From assembly GCA_034440595.1 (NCBI GenBank), contig JAWXCH010000032.1, positions 1 through 24,327 on the forward strand: DNA of 24,327 bases, in the 5' to 3' direction. Position numbers and translations under genes: made by a program. Below, one piece after another: positions 1 to 8,537 of this stretch. How positions within the stretch are numbered: position 1 is the stretch's first letter; every line of letters starts with the position of its first letter. Under the pieces are notes generated by a model. That model saw only the letters and a program-made list of their open reading frames with translations. It was not told the DNA's origin and did not search any database. Source of the stretch: JAWXCH01 sp034440595 (GTDB lineage Bacteria > Planctomycetota > Planctomycetia > Pirellulales > JALHPA01).

Positions 1-2457
1 AACCAGCGGTGCTGGATCAACCGGCTTCGTTACTGGTGCGACACTGGTGCGTGCTTCCCCTTTTTTGCTATCGCCGTAGAACATCGTTGTCTCTTGCGAA
101 ATCAACTCTGCTCCGACCGATTCACAGATGACCTTGGCTAGGAAAATGTGATTGCCATCCTTGAATGCGCGGGCTTTGATCTTCATGATCGACTCGGCTC
201 CAGGAGCCAGTGCGGCGATGGGAGTGAAGATCACACCACCTTCGTCCTTGCGAACGTCGTGGGCACCCCCTGATGCACTGATCGGGTCGACACCTTCCGA
301 GAAATAACCGGCGACATTCACACCGGTGGCGGTTTTGGTTCCACGATTGCGAACTTTGATTTCGTAGGTGATCTCTTCGCCAACAGCGGTTGGCCCCTTT
401 GGATCGACCACTTCCAGCTTCAGATCGGCCAGGGCCTCGACCTTGGTCGATGCGTCGGCAACCGCGCTGATATCACCGGCCGCCTTGGATTCCAATTGCA
501 AGCGATTGGTGCCTGGCGTATTTACAACGCACTTTAGTTCCAACTGCGAATCCGCACCGGCACGCAGCATCGGCACGGTCCAAGTGACCTTGCTGCCATC
601 GCTGGAAGGTTGTCCCCCTCCACTGCATGAAACATACTTGGCTCCCGCTGGCAAGGTGGCAAAGACTTGCACGCTCTCCGCGGTGGCGTTGCCTGGATTG
701 GAAACCTGAATTTGATAAGTTGCCGTGGTTCCAGTGTATCCTGCCGGTGTACCTTCGACCTCGACATTCAAGCCAGCACGACGCACCAGAACCTCTTCAA
801 TCACATCGGCTTGCAGGCCGTTATCAGCCAGCGCCGTGGCTTTAATAACAACCTTGCCGGCCTGCTTGGCAGTTAGCTCCACTTCAATGACTTTGCTATC
901 TCCAGCGGCAATCATGCCGATCTGGTGCTTAGTCACCGGTGCGTTCGGATCTCCGATCGGAGACAGGTGGATGGCAACGTTCTCTGCGTCACCAGTTCCA
1001 GGGTTCGACAGTGTCATCTTGTAAGTCTCGGTCTGACCGTACAGGACTTCGTCTGGGCCGTTTAAGGTCATGGCCAGTTTAGGCTCCTGCACTTCAACGT
1101 GGGCCTGCGAGCTAATCGGCATGAAGGTCCATTGAACACCCAGGTCAAACGGCCGGCTCTTACGCGGGATCAATCGCAATGCGAGTTGCTCCTTGCCACG
1201 GGCTTCTAGCCGAGGAAGATTCCACTGAAATGGCTGCGCAGCCAACTGTGCGGAAGTTCCGCCACTGGTGGGTTGAATGCCGCCAGCAGAACTATCTACC
1301 GAGGTACTATGTCCTAGTTGCGAAGTACCCATCGTCGGCTTGGCGCTGACGACTTCGGCCCATTCAGGGATGCGAATGGTGACCGTGACATCCTGTGCGG
1401 CAACTTCGCCAGAGTTGGTAATCACCACGTTGTAAGTTGCTTCCTTGCCAACCACGATGGTCCGCGGACCAGCGGTCTCGACACTCAACAACGGGCTTTG
1501 CCGTGTGATCAATACATCAGTATCGACAGCCGCAGTGCCGGGGGTCGTGATCGCTTTAGTACGTTCGGTATTGCTGGTGGCGATCTGCTCGACCGTTGGT
1601 TCAGGAGCATAACCGCGACGCGAAGAGACAGGTTGATCAGCCGGCTTCGGAGCTGTCGCTGTGCCACGCGGGGCACTGCGCACAACCGATACAGGTGCTG
1701 GTCGATTGGCCAGGTTAATAACTTCTGTTTCAGGCATGCTGTCGTTTGTACCCATTTCGCTGGCGGGAGGAGTTGTCATCGCGCTTGCGTCCGTAGCGGC
1801 AGTTGGCAGATCGGCCATCTGCGGCTTGCGCACTGCGGTCAACTTGTCCTGCAATGTTGGCGTGGCAGTTGGCGAGGCAATCTCGGGCTCTTCCAGTTCA
1901 AAGGAAGGGGCAGTATTCTTCACCGCTGGAACGCGGCGCGTCAGCATGGGTAGCGGTTCGGACTGAATATCGTCAGGAGACACGTTACGCATGTCCTGGT
2001 TCTGCGTTGTCGGTCCCATTGGCATGACCGGTGCAACGCCGCTGTTCGCGTTTCGCCGCGACGATACTGTTGCTGGTGCAACGGTCTGGCTTGGGCGCGT
2101 GACGCCCATTTTATGGCCGGCGGTTGGATTGGGTGCACTGCGTGAAAACTGCTGATTTGAGTTTCCTGGAACTGGAGGACCGCCAAATATACTCGATGGC
2201 TGCTCTTGAACGCCGGCCTGTGGACCGACTGCTGCCTGGCGCTGTGTCGCAGGGCGATTGCTGGTGGCAATCCGCCGCGTCGGTTCGGTATTCCGATTGC
2301 CGCCGCCAAACATTGATCCTAAGCGATCGCCAAAGGTCTGGCGTTCAGGCTCGACCGCTGTGCGTGGCACCTGAGCAACTTGTTGACCTTGCGCGACTGT
2401 CCAACTGGACAGACAAACGACGGCAAAGCAGATCGAGCGGTTTAGTTTGGCAAGCAT
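1..2457 (-). CDS. Large secreted DUF11-repeat protein, 3' end outside window
   Basis: The minus-strand frame stays open from an ATG at 2457 to the window edge (819 codons), so the C-terminus is missing. Two in-frame ATGs lie six bases apart (2463 and 2457); an AAGGG Shine-Dalgarno-like motif (2471-2467) sits 9 nt before the second and only 3 nt before the first, so I chose 2457. The N-terminus (MLAKLNRSICFAVVCLSSW, then TVAQGQ) is a Sec signal peptide. Residues ~25-310 are a Pro/Thr/Gln/Asn-rich low-complexity stretch. From ~320 onward come about four Ig-like DUF11 units, each with a pattern like 'G..ATYNVVITNSG...A.DVTV' (for example near nt 1500, 1060, 770 and 420). DUF11 proteins are cell-surface proteins of unknown detailed function. 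Role here inferred as surface or structural; no enzymatic motif seen. Confidence 0.85.
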   Translation of the reverse strand, partial: MLAKLNRSICFAVVCLSSWTVAQGQQVAQVPRTAVEPERQTFGDRLGSMFGGGNRNTEPTRRIATSNRPATQRQAAVGPQAGVQEQPSSIFGGPPVPGNSNQQFSRSAPNPTAGHKMGVTRPSQTVAPATVSSRRNANSGVAPVMPMGPTTQNQDMRNVSPDDIQSEPLPMLTRRVPAVKNTAPSFELEEPEIASPTATPTLQDKLTAVRKPQMADLPTAATDASAMTTPPASEMGTNDSMPETEVINLANRPAPVSVVRSAPRGTATAPKPADQPVSSRRGYAPEPTVEQIATSNTERTKAITTPGTAAVDTDVLITRQSPLLSVETAGPRTIVVGKEATYNVVITNSGEVAAQDVTVTIRIPEWAEVVSAKPTMGTSQLGHSTSVDSSAGGIQPTSGGTSAQLAAQPFQWNLPRLEARGKEQLALRLIPRKSRPFDLGVQWTFMPISSQAHVEVQEPKLAMTLNGPDEVLYGQTETYKMTLSNPGTGDAENVAIHLSPIGDPNAPVTKHQIGMIAAGDSKVIEVELTAKQAGKVVIKATALADNGLQADVIEEVLVRRAGLNVEVEGTPAGYTGTTATYQIQVSNPGNATAESVQVFATLPAGAKYVSCSGGGQPSSDGSKVTWTVPMLRAGADSQLELKCVVNTPGTNRLQLESKAAGDISAVADASTKVEALADLKLEVVDPKGPTAVGEEITYEIKVRNRGTKTATGVNVAGYFSEGVDPISASGGAHDVRKDEGGVIFTPIAALAPGAESIMKIKARAFKDGNHIFLAKVICESVGAELISQETTMFYGDSKKGEARTSVAPVTKPVDPAPLV

Positions 2458-2662
2458 GTTCATTCACCCTTAACAGATGGCAGCCTTTGAAATGGCATTC
2501 CGTACCGGGATTATCGGTCGATCCAGCCCGTGGGTTTAATCTAAATATTCCGGTTAAATGCACCGGGCAATTTGGGTAGTCCAGGCAATGAGAAATTACC
2601 GAGATTGGCAGCGGATGGAGAGGCATGCGGGTCAACGAGGTGAAGACCCGGTGCTAGCAAGC

Positions 2663-3769
2663 CTATACAGCGTCGGCCGTAGCAGTGGCAGCCTTTTGGG
2701 AACTGGAAGACGCCCCAGGTAGCTCCACCTGCACATCGTCTTGACGAGTTACTACAAAGCCCAGATCGCGGATCATCTGATAGTCCGCCTCTGGAGCCTG
2801 CCCCTTGGTGGTCAAATAGTCCCCCACAAAGATCGAATTGGCGACGTGCAACCCTAGCGGTTGCAGGCTAGCTAAGTGCATTTCTCGGCCACCTGCAATT
2901 CGCAATTCGCTCGTGGGATTCACCAGGCGCATCATGCAGAGGGCCTTTAGGCAAAAGCGTGGGTTCAGTTCCTTCTGACCGGCCAGCGGTGTGCCGTCGA
3001 TCGGATTAAGAAAATTCAATGGGATCGACTCGACCTGCAAGTCGCGTAGGGCAAACGCCATTTGCACGATGTTTGCATGGCTCTCCCCCATGCCAATGAT
3101 CCCACCAGAACAAAGTTCCAGTCCGGCATTTCGGACATGCTGCAGCGTTTCCACACGGTCTTGGTAGCTGTGTGTCGAGCAAACCTGGCCGTAGTACTCT
3201 TCGCTGGTGTTCAGATTGTGATTGACCTTGTCTACGCCACATTCCTTCAAACGCCTGGCATGTTCGGCAGTCAGCAGTCCCAGACAGGCACAGATATTTA
3301 GCCCGTACTGGGATTTGATTTGCGGCACGATCTGCGTGATGGCATTGATCTCACGTTCGTTCGGCGCGCGTGCCGAAATGACAATGCAGTAGGTTTTAGA
3401 ACCTTGCTCGTGCGCGATGCGTGCTCCGTCGAGCAATTTTTTGGCGTTGAGCAGGTTGTAGCGAGGAATTTCGGCGTCCGAGACTTTGGATTGTGAGCAG
3501 TACCCGCAATCCTCCGGGCACAGGCCGCTCTTGGCATTCATTAAGAAGTACAATTGGACCGTATTGCCGAAATAATGCCGGCGAACCTTTGCCGCGGCAG
3601 CGACCAGATCTAGCAACTCCTCGTCCGGAGAATCCAGGACCGCCAGTGCCTGCTCAAATGAGAGCGGCTGGCCGTCGAGTACCTGTTGCGCTAATCCTCC
3701 CCAATTCTGAGCAGATCCTGCGGACTCAGTAGAATTCGCTGATGTGGTAGGACGGACGGTTGCTGGCAT
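2663..3769 (-). CDS. bioB: Biotin synthase BioB
   Basis: Radical-SAM enzyme that inserts sulfur into dethiobiotin in the last step of biotin synthesis. The SAM [4Fe-4S] motif is seen as CPEDCGYCSQ. The other family landmarks are present: YCIV, NHNLNTSEEYYG, ELCSGGIIGMGE and the LRIAGGRE segment, whose Arg and the preceding Cys residues match the known [2Fe-2S] ligands. I start at ATG 3769 (368 aa; E. coli BioB is 346). The frame is open further up to a TTG at 3835, but that would add a non-conserved leader with no ribosome site. A short Ala/Thr/Ser-rich C-terminal tail follows the domain. It is divergent from the PSP1-like gene at 3927; no other bio genes are in the window. Confidence 0.96.
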   Translation of the reverse strand: MPATVRPTTSANSTESAGSAQNWGGLAQQVLDGQPLSFEQALAVLDSPDEELLDLVAAAAKVRRHYFGNTVQLYFLMNAKSGLCPEDCGYCSQSKVSDAEIPRYNLLNAKKLLDGARIAHEQGSKTYCIVISARAPNEREINAITQIVPQIKSQYGLNICACLGLLTAEHARRLKECGVDKVNHNLNTSEEYYGQVCSTHSYQDRVETLQHVRNAGLELCSGGIIGMGESHANIVQMAFALRDLQVESIPLNFLNPIDGTPLAGQKELNPRFCLKALCMMRLVNPTSELRIAGGREMHLASLQPLGLHVANSIFVGDYLTTKGQAPEADYQMIRDLGFVVTRQDDVQVELPGASSSSQKAATATADAV

Positions 3770-3926
3770 GATGCGTGATGGATTGGACAGAGTGGGCAAT
3801 GAACCGATGATCAGACAAGCTGTAAGTATCGTCAACGTGGCGATCTGAGCAAGGGGGAACCGCGATTCTCCGCCGACTGAGCAGCGTGCCCTGGTCGAAT
3901 ACTGCGTCGCCTGATAGGCTAAATAT

Positions 3927-4538
3927 ATGGCACGTCATCACTTTGTTCGAGTCGGCGCGATGGGGCATGTCGGTCGTTTCACGGCTGTGGATGCCGTGCA
4001 GTACCCGCGCGCTAGTCGCGTGGTGCTGCGAACTGGTCGCGGGCTGGAACTCGGCGAGATTCTCGGTCCGGCGGAGGAACTCAGCGAACGCGGAAGCGCC
4101 GACGGTTCGATTCTGCGCGGCATGACGGTCGAAGACCAGCTTTTGGAGGCACGGCTCGAGAAAAATCGTCAGGCCGCTTTTAAGGCGTGTGTGGCCAAAC
4201 TACGGGATCTTCGCCAACCGGCGATGTCCGCTGCCAGTGCGTCTGGCGAGTCAATTCAGACAGCCGTTCAAGTTGGTCCGGTCCTGATGGACGTAGAGCA
4301 CCTGTTTGATGGTCAGTCGCTTTACTTCTATTTTTTGGGAGAGGTATCAGCAGAGGTCGAGGCAATCACCGCCGAATTGGCCGAGGCCTACGACGCCACC
4401 GTGAAGTTCAGCAAATTTGCGGAGTCGCTGAGCGAAGGTTGCGGGCCGGGCTGCGGAACCGCCGAATCGGCTGGCCAAGGCTGTACCTCCTGCTCAACTG
4501 GCTGTGCGATTGCCGGAGCTTGCGGCAGCAAGAAGTAA
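3927..4538 (+). CDS. PSP1-domain (RicT/YaaT-like) protein with Cys-rich C-terminus
   Basis: 203 aa. Residues ~29-48 (VVLRTGRGLELGEIL) and ~118-165 (VLMDVEHLFDGQSLYFYFLG followed by an alternating helix/strand segment) match the PSP1 C-terminal domain found in Bacillus RicT/YaaT. RicT belongs to a complex affecting phosphorelay and RNA maturation and carries Fe-S clusters in Bacillus. The last 35 residues contain six cysteines (172, 176, 186, 189, 193, 199; CxxxC, then CxxCxxxC, then C), a likely metal or Fe-S site. No signal peptide or membrane segment, so cytoplasmic. Its ATG follows an A/T-rich stretch directly. It is divergent from bioB and convergent with the TPR gene (8-nt gap). Domain call fairly sure; the biochemical role here is unknown. 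Confidence 0.82.
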   Translation: MARHHFVRVGAMGHVGRFTAVDAVQYPRASRVVLRTGRGLELGEILGPAEELSERGSADGSILRGMTVEDQLLEARLEKNRQAAFKACVAKLRDLRQPAMSAASASGESIQTAVQVGPVLMDVEHLFDGQSLYFYFLGEVSAEVEAITAELAEAYDATVKFSKFAESLSEGCGPGCGTAESAGQGCTSCSTGCAIAGACGSKK

Positions 4539-4546
4539 GCGATCCT

Positions 4547-4873
4547 TCAGCCTCCTTGGCTTCCCAGGCCGACGAGCATCTCACTCATTTCAGCAGCGGC
4601 GTGGCCATTTCCCTGCCGGCGTGCCTCGTCGATTCCTGAGCGAAGCGCGCTACGTGCTTCTTCAATCCGATTCAAGCGAACGAGTTGTTGCGCGGCCATA
4701 AAAAATGCCGGCACATACGGTGAAGCATCGCGCTGTAATCGAGCAAACTCTGCCAGACTTTGCTCATGCTCGCCCTCTTTGTCCAATTCCATCGCCAAGC
4801 TATATCGCAAAAACGTGTCGTTCGGGTCGTCGGCCAGCATGGCTTCGATCTTGGCGCGGCGAGTATTCGACAT
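4547..4873 (-). CDS. Small tetratricopeptide-repeat protein
   Basis: 108 aa, ATG at 4873. Two to three TPR-like helical hairpins are visible: 'ML..DPNDTFLRYSLAMELDKEGEHEQSLAEFARL' (residues ~12-47) and 'YVPAFFMAAQQLVRLNRIEEARSALRSGIDEARRQG' (~53-88), with Ala/Gly/Tyr at the usual TPR positions. No signal peptide, so probably a cytoplasmic protein-protein interaction adaptor. It lies 65 nt downstream of the beta-propeller gene on the same strand and could be cotranscribed with it, although nothing links the functions. Partner unknown. Confidence 0.8.
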   Translation of the reverse strand: MSNTRRAKIEAMLADDPNDTFLRYSLAMELDKEGEHEQSLAEFARLQRDASPYVPAFFMAAQQLVRLNRIEEARSALRSGIDEARRQGNGHAAAEMSEMLVGLGSQGG

Positions 4874-4938
4874 TGTGTACTCTCAATTGGCAGAAGGACT
4901 CAAGCTGCAGAAAACGACCACCAAGGGGTAATTGAAAA

Positions 4939-6120
4939 CTAGAGCGCACCGGTAATCTTGATTACCGAACCAGACTTCGCTCTTTTCTCGGACGCAACCG
5001 CTGGATCGGGAGTGGTCCCCTCAGTCTTGCCGGTCGGGTCAGAAGAAACTGCCTGGCTCAAGGGGCCAAGCGTTGTCACATACAATGTCCCGTTGTTGGC
5101 AAAGGCCATCGCGGTCGGATGCTCAAGCGACAGCAGCTTGATCGCTTTGATCTTCTGCTTTCCATCCACCAGAACCGCGTCCAGCCGATACAGGCCACCT
5201 TCCGACGGGCGACCCCAGGCTGCATCAATCGCGTACAGCCGGCCCGACGTGGGGTCGGGGTTATACGCCAGACCCGTAATGTCCGACAAACCGGTCTCCA
5301 GGTTCAGCAGCAGTTGTGCGGTTGTGCCATGATAGAATGCCAGTCGACTGTCTCGCTTATCGCCGATGGCACCTGCCTGACCGACCAACAACTCGCCTCG
5401 CTTGGAGACCGCAATTCCGAGCGGTGCCGGCAAACCTAGCTCTTCTTTGGTCGCGACGAGCCGTTTTAAGTCTCGAACGGCGGAGCCAGAATTCGACGCG
5501 CGGAGTACCGTCCCGGCCGAGTCGTCCCAACCCGTCGAAAGATAAACCGCTCCTGGCGAAACGGCCAACGAGTAGATCACTTGTGCGTCAGGCTTCAAGT
5601 TGCCAGAAAATTTAACACTGCTCGTGTGTTTGGCCGCATCGGCCTCGAGCGTTTTTCCATCCGCTGGAATGGAAAACGTTCGCAATTTGGAGAATGAAGT
5701 GTTTGCCGCTTTCGACTTTGAAGCCGATTCGCTGGATACACCGCCAGCGTCACCGACTAGCAGAGTACGTTGATCGACAAATCCAAGTCCCAATGGACCA
5801 ACGGGGATCGGATAATGCTTGCTGAACGGGGCCAGCGTAAATCCGCTGACCGCTACGCGGCTGCTATTTAGTTTTTTAGGGTCGATTCGCAGTATCTCCC
5901 CTGCCCCGCTGTTGGAAACAAATACATCGCGAATACCACTACCGGGCTGGACGGCCAAGCCAAATGGATGATCTAGTCCCGAGATAATGACCTGGCTCTC
6001 GATACCGAGAGACTTTGCGTGTGCGGCATCGTCATCTGCTGCAACAGCCGATTGCATAATATGCAATTGAGAAAACACCAAGCCGCACAGTATCCATGCG
6101 GTCACCAGATTTCGGTTCAT
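4939..6120 (-). CDS. Exported NHL/SMP-30-like beta-propeller protein
   Basis: 393 aa starting at ATG 6120. The N-terminus (MNRNLVTAWILCGLVFSQ, ending ...SAVAADD) is a signal peptide with an AxA-type cleavage site. The body has repeated blade-like units: HPFGLAVQPGSG..DVFVSNSGAGEILRID (~51-80), APLGIAVSKRGELLVGQAG (~235-255), DITGLAYNPDPTSGRLYAID (~282-300) and HPTAMAFANNGTLYVTTLG (~335-355). This is the pattern of NHL/SMP-30-type six-bladed propellers, which bind ligands or hydrolyse lactones. No clear set of metal-binding Asp/Asn/Glu catalytic residues was identified, so the activity is left open. It lies downstream of leuD, separated by the tandem palindromic repeats. Confidence 0.8.
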   Translation of the reverse strand: MNRNLVTAWILCGLVFSQLHIMQSAVAADDDAAHAKSLGIESQVIISGLDHPFGLAVQPGSGIRDVFVSNSGAGEILRIDPKKLNSSRVAVSGFTLAPFSKHYPIPVGPLGLGFVDQRTLLVGDAGGVSSESASKSKAANTSFSKLRTFSIPADGKTLEADAAKHTSSVKFSGNLKPDAQVIYSLAVSPGAVYLSTGWDDSAGTVLRASNSGSAVRDLKRLVATKEELGLPAPLGIAVSKRGELLVGQAGAIGDKRDSRLAFYHGTTAQLLLNLETGLSDITGLAYNPDPTSGRLYAIDAAWGRPSEGGLYRLDAVLVDGKQKIKAIKLLSLEHPTAMAFANNGTLYVTTLGPLSQAVSSDPTGKTEGTTPDPAVASEKRAKSGSVIKITGAL

Positions 6121-6166
6121 CAGCCTACCCTCACTTGGAACTGAAAATTAGTTGGTGACGCAGCTT

Positions 6167-6251
6167 GTGCCACTGGCTCTGCCAGTGCTTGAAATTGTGT
6201 GCCACTGGCTCTGCCAGTGCTTGAAATTGTGTGCCACTGGCTCTGCCAGTG
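6167..6251. repeat. Three tandem 32-bp units, each holding a perfect 17-nt palindrome
   Basis: The perfect inverted repeat CACTGGC-TCT-GCCAGTG occurs at 6171-6187, 6203-6219 and 6235-6251, exactly 32 bp apart and head to tail, with an identical spacer (CTTGAAATTGTGTGC) between copies. Each can form a 7-bp stem with a 3-nt loop in DNA or RNA. The array sits in the 156-nt gap between leuD and the beta-propeller gene. The same palindrome recurs three times at 15973-16161. It resembles REP-type extragenic palindromes. It is not CRISPR, because the whole 32-bp unit is repeated without unique spacers. Confidence 0.93.
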
Positions 6252-6276
6252 CTTTAACATGGCGGATTTTGATTTG

Positions 6277-6879
6277 TTAAACCGCCGTTGCCATGGCCCG
6301 TGCTTTTTCAAACGCTGAAATCTTCTCCTCATGAGCCAGTGTCAGGCCGATATCGTCTAAACCATTCAGCAGGCAATGCCGACGGAATGGTTCGATTTCA
6401 ATCGGCATTGAAAAACCATGCTCGTCGTGAAGCACGCACGTTTCCAGGTCGGCAGTCAACTGATAGCCGGGGTACTTTGCCGTGCGTTGAAACAACTCCT
6501 CTACCACGGCGTCATCCAGCCGCAGTGGCAGGATGCCGTTCTTGAAGCAGTTATTGTAAAAGATATCTGCAAAGCTAGGCGCAATCAGCACGCGAAAGCC
6601 GTAGTCCGCCAGTGCCCACGGGGCGTGCTCGCGACTGGAACCGCAGCCAAAATTCCGCCGCGTCAACAGTACGCTGGCCTTGCGATACTCGGGCCGATTC
6701 AACTCAAACGCCGGATCGTCCGAACCATCGTCCAGAAATCGCCAATCGAAGAACAAAAACTGCCCAAAGCCAGTGCGTTCGATCCGCTTGAGGAACTGCT
6801 TAGGGATGATTTGATCGGTATCGACGTTGGCTCGGTCCATCGGAGCGACCAACCCGGTATGTTTGATGAATGGTTGCAT
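6277..6879 (-). CDS. leuD: 3-isopropylmalate dehydratase small subunit LeuD
   Basis: 200 aa, ATG at 6879, the usual length for bacterial LeuD. With LeuC it isomerises 2-isopropylmalate to 3-isopropylmalate in leucine synthesis. The swivelling-domain motifs are clear: MDRANVDTDQIIPKQFLK (~14-31), RRNFGCGSSREHAPWAL (~74-90) and FADIFYNNCFKNGILP (~102-117). It lies 69 nt downstream of leuC on the same strand, consistent with a leuCD operon. The gap holds a short dyad (TCACCG-TGACG-CGGTGA, 6910-6926). TAA stop at 6279-6277, after which the palindrome array begins. Confidence 0.97.
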   Translation of the reverse strand: MQPFIKHTGLVAPMDRANVDTDQIIPKQFLKRIERTGFGQFLFFDWRFLDDGSDDPAFELNRPEYRKASVLLTRRNFGCGSSREHAPWALADYGFRVLIAPSFADIFYNNCFKNGILPLRLDDAVVEELFQRTAKYPGYQLTADLETCVLHDEHGFSMPIEIEPFRRHCLLNGLDDIGLTLAHEEKISAFEKARAMATAV

Positions 6880-6948
6880 GTGAATAATTAGCTAATATCT
6901 AGTACGAAGTCACCGTGACGCGGTGATTAAATTGTGGGACAAACGTGT

Positions 6949-8415
6949 CTAACTCTTGTATTCCCAATTGCGGACGTCGACAAAGTGCCCGCTGACCGCG
7001 GCAGCAGCGGCCATTGCTGGAGAAACGAGATGCGTTCGCCCCCCTTTACCCTGTCGGCCTTCAAAGTTTCGATTACTGGTCGATGCGCAGCGCTCGCCAG
7101 GGCTGAGCGTATCTGGGTTCATACCCAAACACATGCTGCAACCCGCTTCGCGCCAATCAAAACCGGCGTCGCGAAAAACGCGATCCAGTCCTTCTGCCTC
7201 GGCCTGACGTTTAACTTGACCGCTTCCGGGGACTACCATCGCATGCCGAATGGAACTGGCCACGTGGTAGCCACGCAGCACGGCCGCTGCCGCGCGAAGA
7301 TCCTCAATGCGACCATTGGTACACGATCCGATAAAGATCCGGTCCAGCTTCAGATCGACAATCGGCACTCCGGCGTCCAAGCCCATGTATTCCAATGATC
7401 GTGCCGTGGTTCGGCGATCCTCGTCACTCTTAAAGTCTGCCGGTGTCGGCACGCGACCAGTCACCGGCACCACCTGACCCGGATTGGTTCCCCAGGTGAC
7501 CTGCGGCGTAATGTCGGCCGCCTGAAACACCAGCGACACGTCGTAGGTAGCGCCAGGGTCGCTTGGCAGTTGCTTCCAACGCGCCACCGCAGCATCGAAC
7601 GCCGCACCCGAGGGGGCAAACTCACGCCCTTTGATGTAATCAAACGTGGTCTGATCTGGAGCAATCAGCCCGGCTCGCGCACCCGCCTCGATCGTCATAT
7701 TGCAGACGGTCATCCGTTCTTCCTGGCTGAGCGAGCGAATCGCCTCGCCGGTGTATTCAATCACGTACCCGGTTCCGCCATCGGTGGTGATCCGACCGAT
7801 CAGGTACAGAATGATGTCCTTGGCAGTCACCCCTGGCGGCAGCTTCCCCTCAACACGCAACTCCATCGTCTTGGGCTTGGACTGCAACAGCGTCTGCGTC
7901 GCCATCACATGCTCAACTTCGCTGGTTCCGATTCCAAAGGCGAGTGCTCCAAATGCACCGTGCGTGGCGGTGTGACTGTCGCCGCAGACAATGGTCATGC
8001 CCGGCTGTGTCAGACCCAGCTCTGGGCCAATGATATGCACAATCCCCTGATTGACGTCGTCCAGGTCGTACAGCCGCACGCCGAACTCGCGGCAATTGTT
8101 ACGCAGCGTATCAATCTGTTGCTTTGAAATCGGGTCCGCAATCGGCAGCCGTCGATCGGTTGTCGGAACATTGTGATCCGGAGTTGCCACGGTCAGTTCA
8201 GGGCGACGGATCTTGCGACCTGCCAGTCGCAATCCTTCAAACGCCTGTGGGCTGGTGACCTCGTGGACCAGATGGAGATCGATGTACAGAATTGCCTGCT
8301 TCCCTGGCTCCTCGTGTACGACGTGCGAATCCCAGATTTTCTCAAATATCGTTCGGGGTCGACCGGCACCAGTGGGAGAGGTACCAGATTGGCTAGCAGT
8401 GGTTGGGGTGCTCAT
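6949..8415 (-). CDS. leuC: 3-isopropylmalate dehydratase large subunit LeuC
   Basis: 488 aa, ATG at 8415. Aconitase-superfamily [4Fe-4S] subunit. Visible landmarks: the N-terminal TIFEKIWDSHVV and LYIDLHLVHEVTSPQAFE, then DHNVPTTDRR, then GDSHTATHGAFGALAFGIG, and the cluster-ligand motifs GSCTNGRIEDL and CSMCLGMNPD near the C-terminus. The first ~22 residues (Ser/Thr/Gly-rich) are a non-conserved extension; length is slightly above the usual ~470. It is the first gene of the leuCD pair. Its promoter would lie in 8416-8537, but I see no convincing leader peptide or T-box there. Confidence 0.97.
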   Translation of the reverse strand: MSTPTTASQSGTSPTGAGRPRTIFEKIWDSHVVHEEPGKQAILYIDLHLVHEVTSPQAFEGLRLAGRKIRRPELTVATPDHNVPTTDRRLPIADPISKQQIDTLRNNCREFGVRLYDLDDVNQGIVHIIGPELGLTQPGMTIVCGDSHTATHGAFGALAFGIGTSEVEHVMATQTLLQSKPKTMELRVEGKLPPGVTAKDIILYLIGRITTDGGTGYVIEYTGEAIRSLSQEERMTVCNMTIEAGARAGLIAPDQTTFDYIKGREFAPSGAAFDAAVARWKQLPSDPGATYDVSLVFQAADITPQVTWGTNPGQVVPVTGRVPTPADFKSDEDRRTTARSLEYMGLDAGVPIVDLKLDRIFIGSCTNGRIEDLRAAAAVLRGYHVASSIRHAMVVPGSGQVKRQAEAEGLDRVFRDAGFDWREAGCSMCLGMNPDTLSPGERCASTSNRNFEGRQGKGGRTHLVSPAMAAAAAVSGHFVDVRNWEYKS

Positions 8416-8508
8416 GTTCTCGCAGACTTAATACTTCTCAGATAACGAAAAACGAAAATCCACCGGCCAGCGTCGACCGATGGATTAATTATAGCTTTAT
8501 GGGCTTGC

Positions 8509-8528
8509 GAATTGCAGGGGCGCAATTC
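8509..8528 (-). terminator. Hairpin just after the kinase stop codon
   Basis: A perfect 7-bp inverted repeat (GAATTGC at 8509-8515 and GCAATTC at 8522-8528, 6-nt loop) lies about 10 nt past the stop of the minus-strand kinase gene. There is no T-run after it in the minus direction, so it is either a 3'-end-stabilising hairpin or a weak terminator separating the kinase from leuC. Confidence 0.35.
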
Positions 8529-8537
8529 CGCTCCGAA

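Noticed and set aside
1318..1953. 211-codon plus-strand open frame
   Set aside because: Antisense to the DUF11 protein, rich in His/Arg/Cys/Trp with no recognisable domain. The minus frame is open through the whole region and starts with a signal peptide.
3770..3835. Longer bioB N-terminus from the upstream TTG
   Set aside because: The extra 22 residues are not part of the BioB family, there is no Shine-Dalgarno, and ATG 3769 gives a normal-length enzyme.
6167..6251. CRISPR array
   Set aside because: Three identical 32-bp units without distinct spacers and with no cas genes nearby; this is a tandem palindrome array.
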